This document shows positions 45,177 through 53,402 of a stretch of DNA of 64,000 bases, in pieces. The notes beneath the pieces are model-generated. The model saw only the letters and a program-made list of their open reading frames with translations. It was not told the origin of the DNA and searched no databases. Each line of letters begins with the position of its first letter. Positions within the stretch are counted from its first letter, which is position 1. The stretch is from NCBI RefSeq assembly GCF_029714325.1, contig NZ_CP121666.1:8277001-8341000 (forward strand). Direction: 5' to 3'. Both the position numbers and the translations under genes were made by a program. The DNA comes from Bradyrhizobium sp. CB1717 (lineage in GTDB: Bacteria; Pseudomonadota; Alphaproteobacteria; Rhizobiales; Xanthobacteraceae).

Positions 45177-45944
45177 TCAAGCCGCGGAGGCCGGTTCGGG
45201 GCAGTTGGTCAATCGCGCGGGATTGCCGACCGCGGTGCAGCCGGCGGGAACGTCCGACGTCAGAAGCGTGCCGGCGCCGATCTTGGCGAAATCGCCGATG
45301 CTGATGTCGCCGAGGATGGTCGCACCGCCGCTGATGTAGACGCCGCGGCCGATGCGGGGTGAACGCGCCGGCAGCTCGCTGCGACGGCCGATGCTGACGT
45401 TCTGCAGGATGGTGACGTCGTCGCCGATCACCACATTCGCGCCGATCACGATGCCGGTGGCGTGGTCGAGATAGACCGCCGATCCGATGCTGGCGGCGGG
45501 GTGGATGCTGACCTGCAAGGCGTTCGAGGCCTCGTTCTGGAACAGCAGCGCCGCATCGATATGGCCGCGATGCCAGAGCCAGTGCGAGACGCGCCAGGCT
45601 TGCAGCGCGACGTAGCCCTTGTAATGCAGCAATGGCGGCAACAGCTCGGCGATGGCGGGATCGCGACGCGCGATGCCCTGCAAGTCGCGGCCAGCGGTCT
45701 CGATCAGGTCCGGCTGGCTGCGAAAGGCGTCAAGGGAAAAGGTGGTGAAACGCGCCCGCTCCGCCGCGGAGCCGCCAAGCCTGCGTCCGATCAGATCGGC
45801 CAGGGCGGCAGCAAAATCGCCATGGATCAGGACTGTATCGGCAAGGGACTTGCCGAAGACGGGATCGGCCGCCATCGTGCGCCGCGCTTCATCGCGTATG
45901 TCCTGCCAGAGACTGTCGCTCATCGAGGTCGCAGCCGCCATCAT
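45177..45944 (-). CDS. cysE: Serine O-acetyltransferase
   Basis: Makes O-acetylserine from serine and acetyl-CoA, the first step of cysteine synthesis. The 255-residue product (start MMAAATSMSDSLWQD, ATG 45942-45944) has the N-terminal helical region (DIRDEARRTMAADPVFG, YKGYVALQAWRVSHWLWHRG) and a left-handed beta-helix (HPAASIGSAVYLDHATGIVI, DDVTILQNVSIG, PRIGRGVYISGGATILGD) with the active His-Asp. The long frame upstream to 46085 lacks family character. Divergent from the desaturase gene. Confidence 0.93.
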   Translation of the reverse strand: MMAAATSMSDSLWQDIRDEARRTMAADPVFGKSLADTVLIHGDFAAALADLIGRRLGGSAAERARFTTFSLDAFRSQPDLIETAGRDLQGIARRDPAIAELLPPLLHYKGYVALQAWRVSHWLWHRGHIDAALLFQNEASNALQVSIHPAASIGSAVYLDHATGIVIGANVVIGDDVTILQNVSIGRRSELPARSPRIGRGVYISGGATILGDISIGDFAKIGAGTLLTSDVPAGCTAVGNPARLTNCPEPASAA

Positions 45945-46258
45945 CGCCGCCCCATCCTTCTCACCTGTCGAATATAGGCCGTGGGCAGCCCGCGCGCCAC
46001 GCCGCGCCGGCGGCAGGCGTGACACGCCTCGCAACATGCCGCAGGTCCCCGTGAGGCTACGAGCTTGCATGCCAGGCACCCGCAACCATATAGTCCATCG
46101 CGTTTCGGCCGACGCTGCTTCGGCCGGGGATGTCCGCGCAAGGCATCCTGTCCCAGCCCCCGCGGTGGTCCGCCATCCGCGGGTTTTTCATACCCGGCGT
46201 CCTCCTGCGCTGCCGAGACAAATTCCAGAGATCCCCCCACTCGAGGTCACACCGAAGC
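45945..46258. other. Divergent intergenic region between cysE and the desaturase
   Basis: A 314-base gap carrying the promoters of both genes. A minus frame (45941-46240) rich in Cys and Arg is present but lacks a ribosome-binding site or recognisable family; I treat it as coincidental. No palindrome stands out. Confidence 0.5.
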
Positions 46259-47422
46259 ATGTCGCCCAACGCTCCCGCCGACGACCATCACGACGACGTC
46301 ATGTACCCCTCCGCCATACCGTTCGTGCTGGTCCATCTCGGCTGCTTCGCCGCCATCTGGTCGGGCGTCACCTGGCAGGCCGTCGCGATCTGCGGTTCGC
46401 TGTACGTCGTGCGCATGTTCGCAATCGGAGCAGGTTACCACCGCTATTTCTCGCACAAGGCTTTTGCCACCAGCCGGGTGTTTCAGTTCGTCCTGGCCGT
46501 TCTCGCACAAAGCACCGCGCAGAAGAGCGTCTTGTGGTGGGCGGCCAAGCATCGGCATCATCACCTGCATTCCGATACCGAATTGGACGTGCATTCGCCG
46601 CGCCAACGCGGCTTCCTGTACAGCCATGTCGGCTGGATTTTCTACCGGCAGCATGACGCCACCGACCTCGTGAAAGTCGGTGATCTCACGGTCTATCCGG
46701 AGCTGATGTGGCTGCATCGGCTGGAGCTGCTGCCGGCCGTTGTGCTTTCAGCGCTCTGCTTCCTGGTTGCGGGGTGGTCGGGTCTGATCGTCGGCTTCCT
46801 GTGGAGCACGGTGCTGGTGTATCACGCCACCTTCTGCATCAACTCCCTCGCCCATGTGCACGGACGCAAGCGCTACGTGACGGGCGACGATTCCCGCAAC
46901 AACTGGCTGCTGGCGTTACTCACCCTGGGAGAGGGCTGGCATAACAATCACCACGCCTACCAGAGCAGCGTGCGACAAGGCTTTCGCTGGTGGGAAGTCG
47001 ACGTGACCTATTACATCCTGAAGGTCCTGTCCTGGTTCGGCATCGTCTGGAACATGAAGGCGCCGCCCGAACTGGTGCTGCGCAACGAGCAGCCGCTCGG
47101 CGCACGGGTCATCAATCGGGCGGCCCACCAGCTTGCCGGACGATTCGATGCTCACGCTCTGGCGCACGCGATCTCGTCGGCGCTGCACCGCGCTGACCTC
47201 GCCCAGCTGCAACTGCCGACGCTGCACGACATCTTCAATCGCGCCCACGAAGGTGTCGATGCGCTGACGCATCTGCACCTGCCGAAGATCCCGACCCGCG
47301 ACGAGTTTCTCACCGAGGCCAGGGCGATGTTCGCGCGGACGCGATCACTCAACGAGATCGTCGACCACGCCTACGAGCACTTCCTGACGTCGGTTCGCGC
47401 GCAGCTCGTCACGGTGCGCTGA
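46259..47422 (+). CDS. Fatty acid (acyl-CoA/acyl-lipid) desaturase
   Basis: Membrane di-iron desaturase that introduces a double bond (probably delta-9) into fatty acids. The 387-residue chain has the three His boxes of the delta-9 desaturase type: HRYFSH at 61-66, HRHHH at 98-102 and HNNHH at 228-232, with hydrophobic helices between and after (FVLVHLGCFAAIWSG, LELLPAVVLSALCFLVAGW). Residues beyond 320 are a mostly helical, soluble tail. ATG at 46259 is preceded by GAGG 11 bases away; a longer frame to 46130 is unsupported. Convergent with a microprotein gene. Confidence 0.91.
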   Translation: MSPNAPADDHHDDVMYPSAIPFVLVHLGCFAAIWSGVTWQAVAICGSLYVVRMFAIGAGYHRYFSHKAFATSRVFQFVLAVLAQSTAQKSVLWWAAKHRHHHLHSDTELDVHSPRQRGFLYSHVGWIFYRQHDATDLVKVGDLTVYPELMWLHRLELLPAVVLSALCFLVAGWSGLIVGFLWSTVLVYHATFCINSLAHVHGRKRYVTGDDSRNNWLLALLTLGEGWHNNHHAYQSSVRQGFRWWEVDVTYYILKVLSWFGIVWNMKAPPELVLRNEQPLGARVINRAAHQLAGRFDAHALAHAISSALHRADLAQLQLPTLHDIFNRAHEGVDALTHLHLPKIPTRDEFLTEARAMFARTRSLNEIVDHAYEHFLTSVRAQLVTVR

Positions 47423-47573
47423 ACTTTTCGGCACCGCTGCTGCCGCCGGGACGCGTGCCCTCGCGCGCGCGGCCCGGCCGCGCCCGCCTGCGCAGTCTGA
47501 GCGTATAAAGCCAGCCGCCCGCCGCGACGAGGGCCGGAAGGACGAAGAGCAAGAAATCGCGCAGCAAGATCAT
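47409..47573 (-). CDS. Small single-pass membrane protein, 54 residues
   Basis: Begins MILLRDFLLFVLPALVAAGG, a membrane helix, followed by an Arg-rich segment (LRLRRRARPGRAREG) and a Ser/Gly tail. I recognise no family. The ATG (47571-47573) overlaps the stop of the preceding gene (ATGA), the classical coupling arrangement, which supports both as real. Its 3' end overlaps the desaturase's last 14 bases on the opposite strand. Second of a small-protein operon. Confidence 0.62.
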   Translation of the reverse strand: MILLRDFLLFVLPALVAAGGWLYTLRLRRRARPGRAREGTRPGGSSGAEKFSAP

Positions 47574-47824
47574 GGGGCAAGCTCCGCTGTCGCAAACTTG
47601 ACGGCGCGCCGCAGCGCGAACGCGGCGAGTTGATAGAGGCCGAGGCTGAGAAGGACCTTCCAGGCATTTCCGACCACGAATTCGGGATAGAACTTGATCT
47701 CGGTCGGCCAGTGATTGACGAATGCGATCGTCAGCGGAATATAGTCCCCGAACCGATCGAACAGCGTCGCCGCGCGCTCAAGTCGCGCAGTGTCCCGGAT
47801 GATCTCCTTGCCTTCGTTCGTCAT
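47570..47824 (-). CDS. Hypothetical protein, 84 residues
   Basis: Product starts MTNEGKEIIRDTARLERAAT and has a hydrophobic segment WKVLLSLGLYQLAAFALRRA. No family recognised. The stop codon shares bases with the next gene's ATG, and codon use is like the neighbourhood. The presence of PLTIAFVNHWPTEIKFYPEF suggests a structured domain. Start ATG 47822-47824. Confidence 0.65.
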   Translation of the reverse strand: MTNEGKEIIRDTARLERAATLFDRFGDYIPLTIAFVNHWPTEIKFYPEFVVGNAWKVLLSLGLYQLAAFALRRAVKFATAELAP

Positions 47825-47878
47825 GGCGGTGCCCGTTGGCGCTGTCAGGGCTTGGTCGGGCCGGGCGCGAAATCGGTT

Positions 47879-48046
47879 CTAGCGGTCCTGCACGTGTGCG
47901 TGATCGACACCACAGAGCGAGCGCCCGCCGGGGCAGAGGCGGAAGTGGCAATCGGGATCGAGCGCGCAGCTGCCATAGACGAAGCTGACATAGCCGAGCA
48001 CCGCGAAGGCGGTCACGCCGATCAGCAGGCGGGTGCGGAGATCCAT
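47879..48046 (-). CDS. Small Cys-containing membrane protein, 55 residues
   Basis: Starts MDLRTRLLIGVTAFAVLGYV, one hydrophobic helix, followed by a short exported Cys-rich tail (YGSCALDPDCHFRLCPGG, LCGVDHAHV) with four Cys and three His. This could bind a metal or form disulfides. I know no family. It is 55 bases upstream of the 84-residue gene in the same direction, making a probable three-gene operon of small proteins. Confidence 0.62.
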   Translation of the reverse strand: MDLRTRLLIGVTAFAVLGYVSFVYGSCALDPDCHFRLCPGGRSLCGVDHAHVQDR

Positions 48047-48093
48047 GCGTCTTTGGTGTCGGTGAACCGTGTGACGGTTCGGGGAGTCGATCT

Positions 48094-48246
48094 ACTCCCT
48101 CTCCCCGTTCTTACGGGGCCGCGACGAGCTTCGCTCGCGCTGGGAGGGTCGGGTGATGGACCTCTCTCCGCACGCGAGGTCGTCGAGAGACCTGTACCCC
48201 CTCACCCGCCGCGCGTCGACCTCTCCCCGCAAGCGGGGAGAGGTTA
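48094..48246. repeat. Palindromic repeat of the CTCCCTCTCCCCG type
   Basis: Contains ACTCCCTCTCCCCGTTCTTA and, near its end, CTCTCCCCGCAAGCGGGGAG with inner hairpins (CTCCCCGC/GCGGGGAG). Same general kind as 42420-42556, but not the same sequence. Confidence 0.6.
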
Positions 48247-48349
48247 AAAACCAAACCGCCCGCCTGCGGGTTGCGCAGACGGGCGGCTCGGGGCCATCAG
48301 GACTTTGGGGGCATGCGCCTGAAGGCTTTGAGAGGTGCGAACCGTCGGA

Positions 48350-48847
48350 TCAGCCTTGCTGCTGGTCGGTCGGCGGCGGGGTCGGGCGCGTCTTGTGCTG
48401 CGCCATGAACTGGTCGAACTCTTCCTTGTCCTTGGCGTGACGCAGACGGGTCAGGAAATCCTTGAACTCGCGCTGCTCTTCCTCGAGCCGCTGCAGGGTC
48501 TCGGTGCGGTATTCGTCGAAGGCGCGGTTGCCGGAGGACGGCGGGCCGAAGCCAAAGCCGAAGCCGAAGCCGCGGCGCTCCATGCGGTCGCGCATGCGGT
48601 CCATCCTGTACTGCATCTTTTCCATCTTGTTCTGCCAGCGATCCTGGTGGCTCCAGCACGACATTCTTCTGCTCCCGAGTGTGAAAAAGAGAAGGGCAAG
48701 TCCGATCGGCCACCAGATGATGAAGCCGAGAATGGTCACGGCGATCCAGCCGGGATGCCAGGGCGTGTCGAGCATGCGGGGACGCTCGTACTGTTGGTAT
48801 TGATCCGAAGGGCCGCGCCATCGATTGACATCAGCGGTGTAGGCCAT
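48350..48847 (-). CDS. DUF2852 protein
   Basis: A 165-residue protein with a membrane helix near residues 35-57 (WIAVTILGFIIWWPIGLALL) and a basic, coiled-coil C-terminal half (RWQNKMEKMQYRMDRMRDRM; RTETLQRLEEEQREFKDFLT). Function unknown; DUF2852 proteins are found in Rhizobiales. An exact inverted repeat (48883-48901) 36 bases upstream matches the one at the TetR gene start, so the TetR protein may control this gene. Confidence 0.88.
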   Translation of the reverse strand: MAYTADVNRWRGPSDQYQQYERPRMLDTPWHPGWIAVTILGFIIWWPIGLALLFFTLGSRRMSCWSHQDRWQNKMEKMQYRMDRMRDRMERRGFGFGFGFGPPSSGNRAFDEYRTETLQRLEEEQREFKDFLTRLRHAKDKEEFDQFMAQHKTRPTPPPTDQQQG

Positions 48848-48882
48848 TTCCCATCTCCATCACGGCACCAGCGCCGTTGTGA

Positions 48883-48901
48883 ATGTAAATAACATTTACA
48901 T
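48883..48901. promoter_or_regulatory. Perfect inverted repeat, TetR operator candidate 1
   Basis: ATGTAAAT-aac-ATTTACAT lies between the DUF2852 start and the end of the TetR gene. It matches 14 of 19 positions of the element at 49708-49726, which overlaps the TetR start codon. Confidence 0.7.
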
Positions 48902-48968
48902 AGCTAGACGATCCCGCGATTTTGTCAAGCTGGCCGCCTGACACGCCCGCGTGATTATTTGCGCAACT

Positions 48969-49709
48969 TTATTTCGGCTTGCCCCAGGGACCACCGGGTG
49001 GCACCCCCGAAGCGGAGGAGGCCTCCGGCGGCACCGGCGGCGGCTCGGCGCCGTTGGCCGGCGGTCGGCGGTCGGTCGGGAAGCCGAGCCCGCGCAGATA
49101 GATCAGGACCTCGGCCTCGAGCAGCTCGTCCGGCGACATCGGCAGCTTTCGCCGCGCGGCATCGCCACGCGAGAACAACGAGGCGACGCCATGCGCCATC
49201 GACCAGATGTGCAGCGCCATCATCATCGCCGGCGGCCGCGGCGTGCCGGGCGGAGCCAGCGCAGCAAGCCGTTCGGCGGCGGCGCGGATGATGTTGAAGG
49301 CGCGTTCGCTGGCGGCCTGCAGTGCCGGATTGGCATCGACCGGCAGGCCCGATTCGAACATCGCGTTGTAGAACGCCGGCTCCTCGCGGGCGAAGGCGAG
49401 ATAGGCCTTGCCGACGCGCTCGAACGCGGTGACCGTATCGGGACGGCCGTCGTCCCAGGCTGCAGTGAGGCGCGCCTCGAACTGCTCGAAGCCGCGCTGG
49501 GCGATCGAGGACAAGAGCTCGTCGCGATCGCGGAAATGCCGGTAAGGCGCCGCCGCACTGACACCGGCCATGCGCGCGGCATCGGCGAAGGTGAAGCCGG
49601 CCGCCCCCTTCTCGGCGATCAGCCCGAGGGCGGCCTGCAACAGGGCTTCCTTCAGATTTCCGTGGTGGTAGCCGCGCTCGGCGCGGCGCTGCTCCTTGCG
49701 CCAGCTCAT
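48969..49709 (-). CDS. TetR family transcriptional regulator with C-terminal Pro-rich tail
   Basis: A 246-residue regulator: N-terminal helix-turn-helix (YHHGNLKEALLQAALGLIAE, FADAARMAGVSAAAPYRHF) followed by a TetR_C-like ligand domain (FEQFEARLTAAWDDGRPDTV, MFESGLPVDANPALQAASER, MMMALHIWSMAHGVASLFSR). The last 30 residues are Pro/Ala-rich. The helix-turn-helix with PYRHF resembles the TetR_C_33 (DUF6) class. Its start codon lies in an inverted repeat like that upstream of the DUF2852 gene, so autoregulation and control of DUF2852 are likely. Confidence 0.9.
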   Translation of the reverse strand: MSWRKEQRRAERGYHHGNLKEALLQAALGLIAEKGAAGFTFADAARMAGVSAAAPYRHFRDRDELLSSIAQRGFEQFEARLTAAWDDGRPDTVTAFERVGKAYLAFAREEPAFYNAMFESGLPVDANPALQAASERAFNIIRAAAERLAALAPPGTPRPPAMMMALHIWSMAHGVASLFSRGDAARRKLPMSPDELLEAEVLIYLRGLGFPTDRRPPANGAEPPPVPPEASSASGVPPGGPWGKPK

Positions 49710-49726
49710 GTGAACGGCTTTTACAT
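49708..49726. promoter_or_regulatory. TetR operator candidate 2, at the TetR start codon
   Basis: ATGTGAACGGCTTTTACAT; arms ATGT.AA and TTTACAT repeat the ends of the palindrome at 48883. Its location over the start codon is typical of TetR autoregulation, though it is less symmetric than site 1. Confidence 0.5.
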
Positions 49727-49784
49727 GAGCCGGGCGTGAAGGTCACTAGCGCAGGCCGGGTTTGATTAACCCGTATTTTCCGCA

Positions 49785-49824
49785 GTCATTCCGGGTTCGG
49801 CTCTTCGAGCCGCCCCGGAATGAC
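49785..49824. repeat. Short palindromic repeat of the GTCATTCCGGG type
   Basis: Arms GTCATTCCGGG and CCCCGGAATGAC flank TTCGGCTCTTCGAGCCG. Related longer sequences occur at 57810-57909. Lies in the gap after the TetR gene's upstream region. Confidence 0.7.
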
Positions 49825-49837
49825 GGTCACGGGAAGG

Positions 49838-50203
49838 CTACATCTGCGGAATCGGCAGCACGGGCATGACCTCGACCGCCTCGCCCGGGAAGATCGCAAA
49901 ATGCGGGTGGTTCTCGAACAGCTTTGCAGCGTCCTCCTGCGAGGCGGCCCGCACCACGGTGAAGCCGGTCAGCGCGTTGCTGATCTCGGTGATGCCGCGT
50001 CCGTCGATCCTGCGGGTCTTGCCGAGCGGGCCGCCCATCTCGACGATGACGTCCTTGTGCTTCTCGACCCAGCCGGTCCAGGCGGCCATGCCCTCGCGCT
50101 CCCGGGCCTTCCGCTCCGCCTCGGGCATCGCGTGCCAGGCCTTCATTTTCTCGCCGCTCACGCTGCCGAGATAGACGGCGAGGAATTTGTGTTCGGTGCT
50201 CAT
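49838..50203 (-). CDS. YCII-related protein
   Basis: A 121-residue cytoplasmic protein with an alpha+beta-barrel YCII-like region: MSTEHKFLAVYLGSVSGEKM, then REGMAAWTGWVEKHKDVIVE and GPLGKTRRIDGRG, AASQEDAAKLFENHPHFAIF. The lack of the DGPF signature sets it apart from the neighbour. No function is established for these proteins. 58 bases downstream of the next gene in the same direction, so likely one operon. Confidence 0.8.
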   Translation of the reverse strand: MSTEHKFLAVYLGSVSGEKMKAWHAMPEAERKAREREGMAAWTGWVEKHKDVIVEMGGPLGKTRRIDGRGITEISNALTGFTVVRAASQEDAAKLFENHPHFAIFPGEAVEVMPVLPIPQM

Positions 50204-50261
50204 CGGTTCTCTCCTTGTTGATCGATTGACGACGGCCGCGATGTCTTCGCGACCGCTGTGA

Positions 50262-50666
50262 CTACTTCTTCAGATCGTCGAAGCCGGCGGCGGCCACCTG
50301 CACCTCCGGCGGAAAGTCGCTCATCTCCTGCACTTGCCGGATCTCGATGATTTCGTTCGGCGAGGCCGGGCACTTCTTGGCCCACGCGATCGCCTCGGCG
50401 CGCGAGGCGACCTCGATCATCCAGTAACCGCCCAGAACTTCCTTGGCCTCAGCGAAGGGACCGTCGGTCACGACAGGCTCGCCGGTCGCAAACGAGACGC
50501 GCGCGCCCATCGAGGGCGGATGCAGGCCGTCCAGCGTGATCAGCACGCCGGCATCCTTCAGCGCCTCGTTGTAGCGCATCATCGCGGCGACGCGCTCGGG
50601 ATCGAGTTGGACGTCCGCCGGGGCGCTCTCGTAGCCGAGCGGAATCATCAGCATCATGAATCGCAT
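50262..50666 (-). CDS. YCII/DGPF domain protein
   Basis: A 134-residue protein with the DGPF domain: start MRFMMLMIPLGYESAPADVQ, then RYNEALKDAGVLITLDGLHP, and the motif VVTDGPFAEAKEVLGGYW, ending EMSDFPPEVQVAAAGFDDLK. DGPF proteins are often encoded next to ECF sigma factors; none is adjacent here. It is transcribed in the same direction as the YCII-related protein downstream and the NTF2-like protein upstream. Confidence 0.9.
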   Translation of the reverse strand: MRFMMLMIPLGYESAPADVQLDPERVAAMMRYNEALKDAGVLITLDGLHPPSMGARVSFATGEPVVTDGPFAEAKEVLGGYWMIEVASRAEAIAWAKKCPASPNEIIEIRQVQEMSDFPPEVQVAAAGFDDLKK

Positions 50667-50787
50667 GGTGTTCCCTACTTTTCACTGTCGGGAGAGCGGC
50701 GGCAGAGCCGCCCGCCCTCACCTCCAAGACGAATGAACGTCCGAGGAACCGACATGGTGACGAAAATTATTCGGGAAGGCCGCCGCG

Positions 50788-51153
50788 CTAGCGCGGCTGC
50801 GGCAGGAAACGGCCATCCTGCCGGGCGGCGCCGAAATAGACCTCGATGCGCCGGACCTTGCCGCCGGCGAAGGTGAAGAACTCGGTGTTGCGAAAGCTCC
50901 TGCCATCCGTTGCCAGGCAGCAATAGGTGACAAAGGCCTCGTCACCCCGGACGAAGATCCGCTCGATGTCATGCCGCGCGATCCAGCCCGTGTCCCTCCA
51001 GCAGCGTTCGAAATACGCCGCCTTGTCGAGGTCGTGGTCGAACGGGCTGGTGAAGCGGAAATCGTCGGCGAGCGCATCGCTCACCCGTTGCCGGTCGTTG
51101 GCGAGATAGGCGGCAAACAGGTTCCGGATCACGCGCTCATGGTCATCAGACAT
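50788..51153 (-). CDS. NTF2-like (SnoaL) protein
   Basis: A 121-residue cytoplasmic protein with NTF2-like fold: MSDDHERVIRNLFAAYLAND, then DALADDFRFTSPFDHDLDKA, and GGKVRRIEVYFGAARQDGRF. The Asp/His that could be catalytic (PFDHDLDK) are conserved in ketosteroid-isomerase-like enzymes, but the substrate is unknown. I start it at the ATG at 51151-51153, six bases after GGAG; the frame extends to 51270 without family character. First of a probable three-gene unit. Confidence 0.8.
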   Translation of the reverse strand: MSDDHERVIRNLFAAYLANDRQRVSDALADDFRFTSPFDHDLDKAAYFERCWRDTGWIARHDIERIFVRGDEAFVTYCCLATDGRSFRNTEFFTFAGGKVRRIEVYFGAARQDGRFLPQPR

Positions 51154-51471
51154 CGTCATCTCCGCGGCGAGCATCCCCTGATGCAAGACGATTCCCGAAC
51201 GGCCGCGCCGACACCGCATGCGGACTGCGGCAACAGGACGCGGAAAATAATTCGCATGCATTCCGTACAAATACGGCCCCGTCTATGAACTTCGCCGTGC
51301 ACATGAAACGGGAACGCCTGTCAGTTGAAAGACATGGCAAACGCACGTGGAGCTTCGGAGCCGAGACAGGTTTTTCCTACGGTTTACAGATGCTCAAGAA
51401 GAGCATGCAACTTTTTCCCTGAGGGGAAACAGATTCTCCCAATTGCCACCGAAAAACATTGCGGAGCTCAC

Positions 51472-53136
51472 GTGTTCAATTTTCAAAGCAAGAAAGTCAG
51501 ACATGCGATCGCAGAGGTCGAGGCGCTCGACCGGTCGCAGGCGGTGATCGAATTCGATCTCGACGGCACCATCCTCGATGCCAATGAGAACCTGCTCAAG
51601 ATGAGCGGCTACACGCTCGCCGAGATCAAGGGCAAGCATCACAGCATCTTCGTCAGCCCGGCGGAGCGCGAGAGCGCCCGCTATCGCGACTTCTGGGCCA
51701 GCCTGAACCGCGGCGAGTTCCAGACCACGCAGTACAAGCGTTTCGGCAAGGGCGGCAAGGAAGTCTGGGTCCACGCCTCCTACGCGCCGCTGCGCGACGA
51801 GAACGGCAAGGTGGTCAGCTTCATCAAGTTCGCCACCGACATCACGGCGTACAAGATCAAGACCATGGAGGATTCCGGCAAGATCGCCGCGATCAATCGC
51901 GCGCAGGCCGTGATCGAGTTCAACATGGACGGCACCATCGTCACCGCCAACGAGAATTTCCTGGGCGCGATGGGCTATTCGCTCGACGAGATCATGGGCA
52001 AGCACCACTCCATGTTCGTGACGCCCGAGGACCGCGCGAGCCCGGCCTATGCGGCGTTCTGGGCCAAGCTGAACCGCGGCGAGTTCGAGGCCGCCGAATA
52101 CAAGCGGCTCGGCAAGGGCGCCAAGGAGGTCTGGATTCTCGCGACCTACAACCCGATCCTCGACGAGAACGGCAAGCCGTTCAAGGTCGTGAAGTTCGCG
52201 ACCGACGTCACCGCGCAGAAGATGAAGGCGGCCGACAATGACGGCCAGCTCGCCGCGATCCAGAAGTCGCAGGCGGTGATCGAGTTCAACATGGACGGCA
52301 CGATCCGCACCGCCAACGAGAATTTCCTGAAGGCGATGGGCTATTCGCTGGCCGAGATCAAGGACCAGCACCATTCCATGTTCGTCGAGCCGAACGAGAA
52401 GAACTCGGCCGCCTACCGCCAGTTCTGGGACACGCTCAATCGCGGCGAATACCAGGCCGCCGAATACAAGCGGATCGCCAAGGGCGGCCGCGAGATCTGG
52501 ATCCAGGCTTCCTACAACCCGATCTTCGACCTCAACGGCAAGCCGTACAAGGTGGTGAAATACGCCACCGACATCACCGCGCAGGCGATCGGCCGCAAGA
52601 AAGCCGACAATGCGCGCGGGCTGATCGATGCGGTCGCCGCCGGCAGCGAAGAGATGAGCGCCTCGATCCGCGAGATCTCCGAGACCATGGCGAAGTCGCG
52701 CGAGACGTCCAAGGCCGCGACGACCAGGGTCGAATCCGCCGACCTCCAGGCCCAGAAGCTGACCGCGGCCGCACAGGCCATGAGCGGCATCGTCGAGATG
52801 ATCTCCGGCATCACCAGCCAGATCAATCTGCTCGCGCTCAACGCCACGATCGAATCGGCCCGCGCGGGCGAAGCCGGCCGCGGCTTCGCCGTGGTCGCCT
52901 CCGAGGTGAAAAGCCTCGCCAACCAGGCCAAGCAGGCGACCGATACGATCACGACCGAGATCGACGCGCTGAACACCATCTCCGGCGACGTCGCGACCTC
53001 CCTGACCGCGATCAAGGTCGCGATCGCCGCCGTCAACGAGTTCATCGCCTCCACCGCCGCCGCGGTCGAGGAGCAGAGCATCGTGACGGCGGACATGTCG
53101 ACCAACATGCAGCGCGCCTCGGCGGAGCTGGCGTAG
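51472..53136 (+). CDS. Soluble methyl-accepting chemotaxis protein with three tandem PAS domains
   Basis: A 554-residue cytoplasmic chemoreceptor without membrane segments. Three PAS domains repeat with a period of exactly 122 residues (about 22-128, 144-250, 266-372); each contains QAVIEF.-.DGTI..ANENFL and [12 protein letters not shown] segments. A signalling domain follows (385-554) with the tip [20 protein letters not shown] and [16 protein letters not shown]. The start is GTG at 51472 with GGAG five bases upstream; the longer frame to 51325 has no family character. Such receptors sense redox state or energy metabolism in other bacteria. No che genes adjoin it. Confidence 0.93.
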   Translation: MFNFQSKKVRHAIAEVEALDRSQAVIEFDLDGTILDANENLLKMSGYTLAEIKGKHHSIFVSPAERESARYRDFWASLNRGEFQTTQYKRFGKGGKEVWVHASYAPLRDENGKVVSFIKFATDITAYKIKTMEDSGKIAAINRAQAVIEFNMDGTIVTANENFLGAMGYSLDEIMGKHHSMFVTPEDRASPAYAAFWAKLNRGEFEAAEYKRLGKGAKEVWILATYNPILDENGKPFKVVKFATDVTAQKMKAADNDGQLAAIQKSQAVIEFNMDGTIRTANENFLKAMGYSLAEIKDQHHSMFVEPNEKNSAAYRQFWDTLNRGEYQAAEYKRIAKGGREIWIQASYNPIFDLNGKPYKVVKYATDITAQAIGRKKADNARGLIDAVAAGSEEMSASIREISETMAKSRETSKAATTRVESADLQAQKLTAAAQAMSGIVEMISGITSQINLLALNATIESARAGEAGRGFAVVASEVKSLANQAKQATDTITTEIDALNTISGDVATSLTAIKVAIAAVNEFIASTAAAVEEQSIVTADMSTNMQRASAELA

Positions 53137-53160
53137 GCTCGATCTACCCCCTCTCTCCCC

Positions 53161-53223
53161 GTCATCCTTCGAGGCTTGCTCTGCGGCGCGATGCGCCGCA
53201 GAGCAAGCGCCTCAGGGTGACGA
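53161..53223. repeat. Palindromic repeat with perfect 16-bp stem after the chemoreceptor
   Basis: GTCATCCTTCGAGG...CTCAGGGTGAC ends flank an inner perfect hairpin: GCTTGCTCTGCGGCGC (53174-53189) and GCGCCGCAGAGCAAGC (53193-53208) around a three-base loop. Located 25 bases after the stop codon, so it can end or stabilise the mRNA. Confidence 0.8.
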
Positions 53224-53402
53224 TGGAGGTGCACGATGCTCTCCCGAGCGCGTCAAGGTGCCCAATCGACAATCCATCATTGCTGTGCCTGTCGACCGAA
53301 AAACGGTTGCACAATCAATACGTGTATGGCCTATAGACGCCGGGGATGACGAAGCAGCGAGCCAATTGCTCGTGGTTTGCCGTCGATTTGGGGTGGGGCA
53401 CT

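Noticed and set aside
45941..46240. Cys/Arg-rich 99-residue minus frame between cysE and the desaturase
   Set aside because: No ribosome-binding site and no recognisable pattern; it lies over the divergent promoters.
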